A DNA stretch of 64,000 nucleotides from DASYLJ01 sp964404165 (GTDB taxonomy: Bacteria > Desulfobacterota > Binatia > DP-6), in contig CAYOIZ010000010.1 of the NCBI GenBank assembly GCA_964404165.1, forward strand, positions 74,132-138,131. The letters are read 5' to 3'. The position numbers and the translations under genes were made by a program. Shown here in pieces: positions 41,625-48,970 of this stretch (positions are counted from its first letter, which is position 1; each line of letters starts with the position of its first letter). The notes beneath the pieces are model-generated. The model worked only from the letters and a program-made list of their open reading frames with translations. It did no database searches and had not been told where the DNA came from.

Positions 41625-43808
41625 CTAGGCTGCGTGTGTGCCCTGCACGTCGCGTTTGTGCAACGTCACCGGCACACCGTTCAGCACCGACTGCCCGACG
41701 ACGCCCTCGACGAGCTGATCGTCGCTCCAGTCGTTCGCCGAGACGCCGGCGTGCGCGCCGGCCGTGCGCTGCCACGCCGCCGACGGCGCGTGCCCCCAGC
41801 CGTGCGGCAGGCTGACGACGCCCGGGCTGACCTCGTCCGTGACGCGGATGGCCACCTCGCCGCGATGGACGCGGCTCGCGAGCGTCACCGTGTCGCCATC
41901 GGCGACGCCGGCACGCGCGGCGTCGGTGGGATGGACGTAGAGCACACAGCGGGCGCGCCCGGACACCATCGCCGGCACGTTGTGCATCCACGAGTTGTTG
42001 CTGCGGATGTCGCGCCGCCCGATCATGAGCAGCTCGTCGCGTGACGGCAGCGTGTCGAGTGTGGCCGCCAACCGGCGCGCGTCGTCGAGGATGGGGGCTG
42101 CGGCGAGGTGCACCAGGCCGTCGCGCCGCTGGACCCGACGGGCGATGCCGGGCTCGAGCGGACCGAGGTCGATGCCGTGCGGCGCGGCGCGGAGCTTGTC
42201 CATGGTGAGCCCGCGCGACCACGGCAGGAACCGGTCGCCATGCGGCCCGATGCGCACCGCGAGGTTCAGCAGCGCGTCGGGCGTCCAGCGCCAGCCGAAC
42301 CGTTCGGCGACGGAGACGGCCCGATCCTGCCACGCCTTGCCGGTGGGCCCGCCGCCGAGCCGCTTCACGAGGTCGAGCACGATCTCCCAGTCGTGCCGCT
42401 CGCCGGGCCCGAGGGGCACCACCTTCGGCGACCAGCGCGCGACGTTGCGCGCCGCGAAGTTCGGCATCAGCAGATCGGCATGGTCCTCGGTGAGCGACCA
42501 GGCCGGAGGCAGGATGACGTCGGCATGCCGCGTCGTCTCGTTCACGTAGAGGTCGATCGACGCGACGAAGTCGAGCTTCGCGATCGCGGCGTCGAGGCGA
42601 CGGCCGTTCGGCGTCGACAACACCGGGTTGCCCGCGAACGTCAGCAGCGCGCGCACCTGCCCCGGGCCCGGCGTCTCCATCTCCTCGGCCAGGATCGACG
42701 CCGGCAGATCGCTCGCCGTCTCCGGCAGGCCGCGCACGCGGCTCGTCCAGCGCCCGTGGCCGTCGCCGCCGACCATGGCCATCAGCTGCACGACGTCGAT
42801 CGCGGGCGACGGGAACATCGCGCCGCCGACCTCGCCGAGCCGACCGGCCGCCAGGTTGAGGACGTCGGTGGCCCAGGTGGCGACGGTGCCGAAGGCGTTG
42901 TTGCAGATGCCGACGCGCGAGTACGCCGAGCCGCTCTTGGCGTCGGCCAGCTCGAGCGCCAGGCGTTCGATGGTGGCGGCGGGGACGCCCGTGTGCGGCT
43001 CGACGCGCGCCGGAGTGAAGCGCGCGACGAGGGCCTCGACGGCGTCCCAGCCGGTCGCGACGCGTGCGATGCGGGCGCGGTCGACGCGGCCCTCGCGCAC
43101 CAGCACGTGCACCATCGCGAGCAGCAGCGCCGCGTCCCCACCGGGGCGGATCGGCACGTGCTCGTCGGCGAGCTTCGCCGACTCCGTCGCGCGCGGGTCG
43201 ACGACCACGACACGACCGCCGCGCGCCTGGATGGCGCGCAACCGCCCGCGCATGTCGGGCGCGGTGAGGAAGCTGCCGTTCGACACCACCGGGTTGGCCC
43301 CGAGGCAGAGCAGGTAGTCGGCGCGATCGACGTCGGGCACGGGGACCGCCACCGACGAGCCGTAGAGATGCCACGACGTCGCGAAGCGCGGGCTGGTGTC
43401 CTGCGAGCCCGCGCTGGTGCTGTTCTTCGTGCCGAGCACGGCCAGCAGCGCGGAGCGCAGCAGCAGGACGCCGGGATTGTGCACGACGGGATTGCCGACG
43501 TAGACGGCGACGGCGTCCTTGCCGTGCGCGTGCTGCACCGCGCGGAGCCGCGTCGCCACCAGGTCGAGCGCCTCGTCCCAGCCGATCGGCGCGAAGCTGC
43601 CGTCGGGCTGCCGCCGCACCGGCTGGCGCAGGCGGTCGGGGTCGTCGTGGACCGCGGCGATGGCGACGCCCTTCGGGCACACGTAGCCGTGCGACAGGAC
43701 GTCGTCGGGGTCGGGACGGACGGCCGTGATGCGGTCGCCGTCGACGTCGAAGGCGAGACCACAGCTGGCCTCGCAGAGCGTGCAGGTGCGGAAGACCGTG
43801 TGCGCCAT
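41625..43808 (-). CDS. Molybdopterin-dependent oxidoreductase (formate dehydrogenase / nitrate reductase-like)
   Basis: The protein has 727 residues. The N-terminal 4Fe-4S set is CTLCEASCG plus GYVCPKG. The molybdopterin domains contain GNPVVHNPG and LTFAGNPVLSTPN, and the C-terminal dinucleotide-binding domain has NSWMHNVP and SLPHGWGH. No Tat twin-arginine leader is seen, so it is cytosolic. At the metal-ligand region (TSAGSQDTSPR) there is no Cys or Sec, so the ligand is probably Ser or Asp, or solvent, as in many orphan members. Substrate is unknown; no partner ferredoxin or NADH subunit is adjacent. Confidence 0.9.
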   Translation of the reverse strand: MAHTVFRTCTLCEASCGLAFDVDGDRITAVRPDPDDVLSHGYVCPKGVAIAAVHDDPDRLRQPVRRQPDGSFAPIGWDEALDLVATRLRAVQHAHGKDAVAVYVGNPVVHNPGVLLLRSALLAVLGTKNSTSAGSQDTSPRFATSWHLYGSSVAVPVPDVDRADYLLCLGANPVVSNGSFLTAPDMRGRLRAIQARGGRVVVVDPRATESAKLADEHVPIRPGGDAALLLAMVHVLVREGRVDRARIARVATGWDAVEALVARFTPARVEPHTGVPAATIERLALELADAKSGSAYSRVGICNNAFGTVATWATDVLNLAAGRLGEVGGAMFPSPAIDVVQLMAMVGGDGHGRWTSRVRGLPETASDLPASILAEEMETPGPGQVRALLTFAGNPVLSTPNGRRLDAAIAKLDFVASIDLYVNETTRHADVILPPAWSLTEDHADLLMPNFAARNVARWSPKVVPLGPGERHDWEIVLDLVKRLGGGPTGKAWQDRAVSVAERFGWRWTPDALLNLAVRIGPHGDRFLPWSRGLTMDKLRAAPHGIDLGPLEPGIARRVQRRDGLVHLAAAPILDDARRLAATLDTLPSRDELLMIGRRDIRSNNSWMHNVPAMVSGRARCVLYVHPTDAARAGVADGDTVTLASRVHRGEVAIRVTDEVSPGVVSLPHGWGHAPSAAWQRTAGAHAGVSANDWSDDQLVEGVVGQSVLNGVPVTLHKRDVQGTHAA

Positions 43809-43815
43809 GGTCCTG

Positions 43816-43844
43816 TCCCTACGCTCCGAAGGGGCTGGAACCAA
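43816..43844 (-). promoter_or_regulatory. Promoter of the molybdopterin oxidoreductase operon
   Basis: On the minus strand TTGGTT (43844-43839), 17 bases, then TAGGGA (43821-43816), which ends seven bases before the ATG. A transcript would be leaderless or nearly so; AGGGACAGG overlaps the -10 and could serve as RBS only if starts lie further upstream. Confidence 0.4.
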
Positions 43845-43881
43845 GGACCATTACGGCGTGACGGCCCGGACCACTCCGGGC

Positions 43882-45726
43882 TCAGGTCCCCGGCACCAGC
43901 CGCGCCCGGACCGCCGTCGCGGTGCCGTCGGCGCGCGCGTAGACCAGGAGCACCCGGCCGTCGGCGGTCGATGCCGCGGCGAGCGTGGCGTCGGAGATAC
44001 CGGCCGCGAACAGCCGGGGCGTGGCATCGACGACGGTGCCGTCCTGACGGACCGCGACGCCGCGCAGGTCGCGCGCCGTCCCGTTCGCCTCCACCCACGC
44101 GACCAGCCAGACGGTGCCGTCGAACGCGATGACGGGGCCGCGCACCACGCCGTTCGTGGTGGCCAGCAGCAGACCGCCGTCTGGGTCGATGCCTCCGCCG
44201 AGCGGCGCCACGCGCACGCCGCGGATCTCGGTCGCGGCGACGGCCGCATCGTCGGCACCCTGCGCCCAGGCGACGAGGAGGTGCGACGTGGCCGCCGCGA
44301 CGCCGGGGCGATCGACCTGGAGCGGCGTGCGACTGCTCAGGATCGGCGGGGCCACGATCCGATCCGGCCAGCCATAGGAGACGAAGGGCACTTCCGTATA
44401 GGGCGGCGACGATTCGTACACCGCGATCGCGTGCCATACGGAGAGCGTGTCGTTCCCGAGCGAGGCGACGCTCGCCGCCGACTGCGAGGCCGCTCCCGGC
44501 GGTGGCGCATACGGGAATCCCGGGTGGATCGGTGTCCGCGTCGGCGCGCCGCCGCCGGCAAACGAGAGCCGCGTTCCCTCGGGGCTCTGCCCCGTACAGG
44601 CGCTCGTGAGTGTCCAGAACGCGACGTAGGCGTCCGGCCCCGCGCCGGTGATCGCCGTCGGACCCGAGTCGGCCGATGAACACGAGCCGACGACGTACCC
44701 GAACGCCAGCTCGTCGGCCGTCCGCAGGACTCCGCTCGCGTCGATCCGCCGTCCCGCGATCGCCGCATACGGTATGCTACCCGACACCGAGCCCGCGCCA
44801 TGCGCCCAGGCGACGTATTGCCCCGCGCCGTCGGAGCCCGCGCTCAATGCGCCGAGGTACTGGCTACCGCACCGCGTACCGTCGCTCAGGATTCGCACGC
44901 CCGCGTCGAGAGGCAGCGCATCCGCGTCGAAGCGCCGTGCGATCGCCTCGTTGGCGGTCCGTCGGAACGGCCCGTTCCAGGCGACCAGATATCCGCTCGC
45001 GTCGGCGCTGACGGCGACCGACGGAACGGCGAAGTCGCCGGCGAGGTCGACGCAGGCGATCGCGATCTCCCCCGCGACCGGGGCCGCGCACGAGGTGCTC
45101 CGGCACTCGGCGTCGCAATCGCCCGCTCCCGGCGGCTCGCAGGCCTCGCCGGCGTCGACGACGCCGTTGCCACAGGCGGAGGTCGGGATGGGACACGACG
45201 AGGGCTGGCAGTTGGTGTCGCAGTCGACGCCGTTCGGCGGATCGCATCCTTCGCCCGGCTCGAGGACGTCGTTGCCACAGACCGGATCGAGACAGCCGTC
45301 GAGGTCGCATCCCGTGGGGACGCTCTGGAACGCGCTGACGCAGGCGCTCAGGCGGGAGGTGGCCGTACACCGTGCCGGATCGGGAACGACACGATGCCGC
45401 GCGCCGCCGGTGACCCCGACGCGGCAGCACACCGCCGCGCCCGGGCGGCCGCACACCGACAGCTTGGCGTGACGGAGCACCTCCTGCCGGCACGACTTCG
45501 ACAGCTGGCCCGCGACGACGCGGGCCTTCACGACCTGGGTGGCGCACGCGACGTACACGCCCCGCGACGTGGCGCTGGCGCAGGGACACCCGGCGTCGAT
45601 CGCCGTCCTCGCCGCGGAGGCGGCCGCAGGATCGGTGCATGCGGCGAACGCGCGCTGCGATACGGCGATCCAACCGATGGTCGCGGCGACGATGGCCACG
45701 ATGCGACGACCGCGAGCGGTTGCCAT
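43882..45726 (-). CDS. Secreted Cys-rich protein with DUF4215-like repeats and repeat domain
   Basis: The protein has 614 residues with a signal peptide (RIVAIVAATIGWIAVSQRAFA). Residues ~25-130 hold many cysteines. Two DUF4215-type repeats follow (CGNDVLEPGEGCDPP and CGNGVVDAGEACEPP), seen in myxobacterial and other deltaproteobacterial surface proteins. From about residue 200 a series of strand repeats (YLVAWNGPF, YVAWAHGAG, LLVAWAQGAD, WLVAWVEANG) looks like a beta-propeller. It is probably an extracellular or outer-membrane-associated protein. The Met at 45726 was chosen because it begins the signal peptide. Confidence 0.8.
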   Translation of the reverse strand: MATARGRRIVAIVAATIGWIAVSQRAFAACTDPAAASAARTAIDAGCPCASATSRGVYVACATQVVKARVVAGQLSKSCRQEVLRHAKLSVCGRPGAAVCCRVGVTGGARHRVVPDPARCTATSRLSACVSAFQSVPTGCDLDGCLDPVCGNDVLEPGEGCDPPNGVDCDTNCQPSSCPIPTSACGNGVVDAGEACEPPGAGDCDAECRSTSCAAPVAGEIAIACVDLAGDFAVPSVAVSADASGYLVAWNGPFRRTANEAIARRFDADALPLDAGVRILSDGTRCGSQYLGALSAGSDGAGQYVAWAHGAGSVSGSIPYAAIAGRRIDASGVLRTADELAFGYVVGSCSSADSGPTAITGAGPDAYVAFWTLTSACTGQSPEGTRLSFAGGGAPTRTPIHPGFPYAPPPGAASQSAASVASLGNDTLSVWHAIAVYESSPPYTEVPFVSYGWPDRIVAPPILSSRTPLQVDRPGVAAATSHLLVAWAQGADDAAVAATEIRGVRVAPLGGGIDPDGGLLLATTNGVVRGPVIAFDGTVWLVAWVEANGTARDLRGVAVRQDGTVVDATPRLFAAGISDATLAAASTADGRVLLVYARADGTATAVRARLVPGT

Positions 45727-45747
45727 GGGCACTGTCCCCCCGTTGGA

Positions 45748-45777
45748 GCCGTACCGCGCCGCTTCCCGGTGCGTCAA
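45748..45777 (-). promoter_or_regulatory. Promoter of the Cys-rich secreted protein gene
   Basis: On the minus strand TTGACG (45777-45772), 18 bases, then TACGGC (45753-45748). The ATG lies 21 bases beyond. It faces the divergent promoter at 45826-45854, so the region 45727-45860 serves both genes. Confidence 0.45.
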
Positions 45778-45825
45778 TCGTTTCCACCTCGCGACGAGAC
45801 GACCCCACGGTCCAAACGATCGAAA

Positions 45826-45854
45826 TTGCACTCCCGTCGGGGCGCGGATATGAG
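45826..45854 (+). promoter_or_regulatory. Promoter of the ArsA-like ATPase pair
   Basis: TTGCAC (45826-45831), 17 bases, then TATGAG (45849-45854), four of six matches to TATAAT. The GTG start at 45861 is six bases downstream, so the mRNA would start at or beside the GTG. Confidence 0.55.
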
Positions 45855-45860
45855 CCGAGG

Positions 45861-46796
45861 GTGGCCGCCCGGCTCCCGCTCACCTCGCAGCGTCTCGTCG
45901 TCGTGACCGGTAAGGGCGGCGTCGGCAAGAGCGCCGTCACGGCCGCCCTGGCCCGGGCTGCGGCCAGCGCCGGTCGTCGGGTGCTGGCGGTCGAGGTCGG
46001 GCGCGGACGCCTCGGACCACTGCTCGGCGCCGATCGCCTCGGCACCGATCCGACGACCGTGGGCGGCGGCGTGTCGGCCGTCGTCATCGAGCCGGAGGAG
46101 GCGCTCGGCGACTTCGTGCTGGGTGTCCTCCGGCTGCGCGTCTTCGCGCGCCGGCTCCTCGAGAGCACGTCGTTCCAGGTGCTGGCGGCGGCGGCGCCCG
46201 GCCTCCCCGAGTTCCTGGTCCTGCACAAGCTGTCGGGCTGGCTCGACGCCCGGCGGCTCGGACGGCGCGTGCACGACCTCATCGTCGTCGATGCGCCCGC
46301 GTCGGGCCATTCGCTGCCCCTGCTCTCGGCCCCGAAGACGCTCGGTACGCTCGCACGCATCGGTCCCATCGCCGACACGTTGCGCGGCATCGAGGAGCGG
46401 CTCGTCGATCCCGCCGCCACGCTCGTGTGCCTCGTCACCACGCCCGAGGAGCTCGCGGTCCGCGAAACCATCGAGCTCCACCGCGAGCTCACCAAGCGGC
46501 TCGGGCTGCCGGTGGCGCCGCCCATCGTCAACGCGATGCCACCGCGCCGCTTCGCCACCGGCGACGAGGCGGCGCTCGACCGCCTCGAGGCCAGCTTCCC
46601 GACGCATCCGCACGTGCATGCGGCGCGCTTCCTGATCGATCGCCGCCGTCAGGCGGCGGCGCAGGTGACGGCGCTCCGCAAGGCGTTGGCGATGGCCCCG
46701 GTGCGCCTGCCGTTCCTCTTCGCCGGACCCGAAAGCGCGGGCGGCGTCGAGACCCTCGCTGCGCAGCTCGCCGACGCCGCGGGGATCGCGGCGTGA
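45861..46796 (+). CDS. ArsA/GET3-like ATPase, first subunit
   Basis: The protein has 311 residues from a GTG just before the P-loop. TGKGGVGKSAVTAALARA is the signature deviant Walker A with the leading Lys. VDAPASGHSLPLL is the switch II motif (DxPxxGH), and VCLVTTPEEL follows. The family couples ATP hydrolysis to arsenite export or tail-anchored protein delivery. No metal-binding Cys set is seen, so an arsenic role is unlikely. The stop overlaps the second subunit in a GTGA junction. The pair resembles the actinobacterial Rv3679/Rv3680 set, a link made from layout. Confidence 0.85.
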   Translation: MAARLPLTSQRLVVVTGKGGVGKSAVTAALARAAASAGRRVLAVEVGRGRLGPLLGADRLGTDPTTVGGGVSAVVIEPEEALGDFVLGVLRLRVFARRLLESTSFQVLAAAAPGLPEFLVLHKLSGWLDARRLGRRVHDLIVVDAPASGHSLPLLSAPKTLGTLARIGPIADTLRGIEERLVDPAATLVCLVTTPEELAVRETIELHRELTKRLGLPVAPPIVNAMPPRRFATGDEAALDRLEASFPTHPHVHAARFLIDRRRQAAAQVTALRKALAMAPVRLPFLFAGPESAGGVETLAAQLADAAGIAA

Positions 46797-47923
46797 CGCT
46801 CGCCGAGACCATCGACAGCCGCCGCGTGATCCTCTGCGTCGGCAGCGGCGGCGTCGGCAAGACCACCACGTCCGCCGCCATCGCGACCTGTGCGGCGCGC
46901 CGCGGGCGGCGCACCGCCGTGCTCACCGTCGACCCCGCACAGCGGCTGAAGGACGCGCTCGGCCTCGGCACGCTCGACGGCAAGCCGCGCCGCGTACCGC
47001 TCGACGGCAGCAGCGGCCATCTCGACGCCATGCTGCTCGACGTGAAGCGCACGTTCGACGAGCTGGTGATCGGGCTCGCCACCGCGCCCGAGCAGGCGCA
47101 GCGCATCCTCGACAACCGCCTCTACCAGAACCTCTCGGGGACGCTCGCGGGTACCGCCGAGTACATGGCCGTCGAGACCGTCTACCGGCTCGCCGAGGAG
47201 GGCGACTACGATCTCCTCGTCGTCGACACCCCGCCGTCGCGCCACGCCGTCGACTTCCTCGATGCGCCCCGTCGCCTGCTGGCGCTCCTCGACTCGCGCG
47301 CGTTTGCGATCATGAAGGACCCCACCAGCATCCTGCCCGCCGCCGGCTCGCGCCTCGCGCACCTCGTGCTGTCGGGCGTGCTGCGCGGGCTCGAGCGCTT
47401 CACCGGCATCGGTCTGGTGCGCGAGATCGGCGAGTTCATCGGCCTGATCGAAGGCCTGACGGCGGCGTTGCACGAGCGCGTCGCCGGCACGGCGGCGCTG
47501 CTCCGCAGCGAGGCCACCGCGCTGGTCCTGGTGTCCGCTCCCGAGCCGCGGCTCACCAGCGAGACCGCCGAGCTGGCGAGCGCGCTCGGCCGTGTCGGCC
47601 TCACCGTCGACGGCGTCATCGTCAACCGCGCCCTGCCCCGCGCGACGTTCGGCAGCGCGGCGGCCGACCCGCCGCCACTCCCGGGCCTCCCGGCTGCGCT
47701 CGCCGCCCGTCTCGAACGCAGCTTCGAGGACCTGCACACGCTGGCACTCCGCCAGGAGGCCACGTTGGCCCCGCTGCTCCGCGCCGCCAACGCGCCGCTC
47801 CTCGCCGAGGTGCCGCTGCTCGCGGAGCCTCCCTGCTCACTCGACGACCTGGACGCGATCGCGCGCCATCTCTGCCCCCCCGCCGACGCGGCGACCGCGT
47901 CGGCGCAGGGACAGGGCCGGTGA
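46793..47923 (+). CDS. ArsA/GET3-like ATPase, second subunit
   Basis: The protein has 376 residues, translationally coupled to the first subunit. The P-loop reads VGSGGVGKTTTSAAIA, so the signature Lys of the deviant Walker A is replaced by Ser. VDTPPSRHAVDFLDAP is the switch II region with R in place of the usual Gly. Between P-loop and switch II is an insertion with TAEYMAVETVYRLAEEGDYD. A helical lid of about 100 residues follows. The pair probably forms a heterodimer with unequal ATP sites. The client is unknown; a phasin-like gene is next, on the other strand. Confidence 0.85.
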   Translation: MTLAETIDSRRVILCVGSGGVGKTTTSAAIATCAARRGRRTAVLTVDPAQRLKDALGLGTLDGKPRRVPLDGSSGHLDAMLLDVKRTFDELVIGLATAPEQAQRILDNRLYQNLSGTLAGTAEYMAVETVYRLAEEGDYDLLVVDTPPSRHAVDFLDAPRRLLALLDSRAFAIMKDPTSILPAAGSRLAHLVLSGVLRGLERFTGIGLVREIGEFIGLIEGLTAALHERVAGTAALLRSEATALVLVSAPEPRLTSETAELASALGRVGLTVDGVIVNRALPRATFGSAAADPPPLPGLPAALAARLERSFEDLHTLALRQEATLAPLLRAANAPLLAEVPLLAEPPCSLDDLDAIARHLCPPADAATASAQGQGR

Positions 47924-47927
47924 GCGG

Positions 47928-48245
47928 CTACTCCGGCGGCAGGTCGTCGTCGGACGGGGCCGCGGCCTTCTCCGCCCGTCGACGCCGGCGCTCGGCGGCC
48001 ATCAGCCGATCGACCTTGATGTTGAGATTCACCAGGGTGCCCTGGATGACCTCGAGCTTGGTGAGCAGCTTGGCGAAGTCGGCGCGTGACGGCACGTTCA
48101 GGAGCCCGAGCACGGTGGTCAGGTTGCGGTCGATGGCGCCCTTGGTTTCGAACCCCTTCTGGACGGCGGCGGTGAACGCCTGCGCGAACAGCGGATTCGA
48201 GAGCAGATCCTCGGCCAGCTTCGACAGCTTGTCCTTGCTCAGGAT
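47928..48245 (-). CDS. Phasin-like small protein, apparently with a non-standard start codon
   Basis: The coding signal runs to the TAG at 47928. It encodes KLSKLAEDLLSNPLFAQAF, then GAIDRNLTTVLGLLNVPSRA and NLNIKVDRLMAAERRRR: a helical protein like PHA granule-associated or phasin-type proteins, about 105 residues. The first ATG, GTG or TTG in frame is a GTG at 48113, which would remove the conserved N-terminal half. Upstream the frame is open to 48278 with no standard start. GGAGG (48257-48253) lies seven bases before ATC at 48245-48243, with CTG next. I place the start at ATC; CTG is the alternative. A base error upstream is also possible. Confidence 0.5.
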   Translation of the reverse strand: MLSKDKLSKLAEDLLSNPLFAQAFTAAVQKGFETKGAIDRNLTTVLGLLNVPSRADFAKLLTKLEVIQGTLVNLNIKVDRLMAAERRRRRAEKAAAPSDDDLPPE

Positions 48246-48311
48246 GACGACACCTCCACGGCGCGCGCGCCGCGGCCCTTATAGAGGGGCCCGTCGTCGA
48301 GGGGAAGGCAG

Positions 48312-48572
48312 ATGACGCTCGAGACCGTCCTCGGCTACTGGACGGCGCTGGCGTTCGTGGCGCCCCCGATGCCGTTGTCCACGCTGCTCGGCACCGCCCT
48401 CGGGCTCCACATCTGCGACGCGATCATGTGCCGACTGGTGGCCCACAACAACGGCTACCCGAAGAACCTGTGGACCGTCCTCGGGTTCATCGGCGGGATC
48501 TGGGCCGTGGCCGTGGTGATTCTGCTGCCGCGGCGCGACGGCCCCGTGCCGACGTCGCGCTCGATGCGCTGA
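48312..48572 (+). CDS. Small membrane protein, two helices
   Basis: The protein has 86 residues with GAGGGGAAG before the ATG. Two hydrophobic segments lie at about residues 8-32 and 54-71; the tail is basic. The central stretch CDAIMCRLVAHNNGYPKNLW is polar and could be a cytoplasmic or lumenal loop. I recognise no family. Its last 86 bases overlap the C-terminus of acpS on the other strand. Confidence 0.6.
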   Translation: MTLETVLGYWTALAFVAPPMPLSTLLGTALGLHICDAIMCRLVAHNNGYPKNLWTVLGFIGGIWAVAVVILLPRRDGPVPTSRSMR

Positions 48573-48963
48573 CGCGTCCGCCGCGCTCGGCGAGCACCCA
48601 GGCGATGGCGCTGTGGTCGCTGTGGCTCAGCGTCACCAGCCACCGCGCCATGCGCTGGCGGCGCGCCAGCGCGGCGGCCTCGCCGTGGAGTCGCAGCGAC
48701 GGCGGCCCGGTCTCCTCGCGCACCACCTCGATGTCGCGCCAGCCGACGCCCTGCCCCCAGCCGCTGCCGAGCACCTTCATCGCCGCCTCCTTGGCGGCGA
48801 AGCGGGCGGCGTAGCTCTCGAAACGCCCACGCTTGCGCGCCTCGCAGTACGCCTGCTCGGCGGGCGTGAAGACCCGGTCGCGAAAGCGCGCGCCGGTCGT
48901 CGCCTCGAGGGCGCTGCGCATGCGCGCCACCTCGCAGATGTCGATGCCGATCCCGGCGATCAC
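48487..48963 (-). CDS. acpS: Holo-[acyl-carrier-protein] synthase
   Basis: The protein has 158 residues from a GTG start. It transfers 4'-phosphopantetheine from CoA to ACP, activating it for fatty acid synthesis. GIGIDICEVARM with the Mg-binding Asp, RFAAKEAAMKVLG with the catalytic Glu and TLSHSDHSAIAWVLAE are all present. Core family length is about 125 residues; the last ~30 (Ala/Arg/Pro-rich, overlapping the opposite gene) are an extension. It lies seven bases downstream of the radical SAM gene, so it is in the same transcript. Confidence 0.9.
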   Translation of the reverse strand: MIAGIGIDICEVARMRSALEATTGARFRDRVFTPAEQAYCEARKRGRFESYAARFAAKEAAMKVLGSGWGQGVGWRDIEVVREETGPPSLRLHGEAAALARRQRMARWLVTLSHSDHSAIAWVLAERGGRVSASSATSARGRRAAAAESPRPRPRSRR

Positions 48964-48970
48964 GGCCGCC

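Noticed and set aside
45861..47923. Arsenite efflux ATPase
   Set aside because: No arsB, arsC or arsD and no metal-binding cysteines; the two-subunit layout fits GET3-like pairs better.
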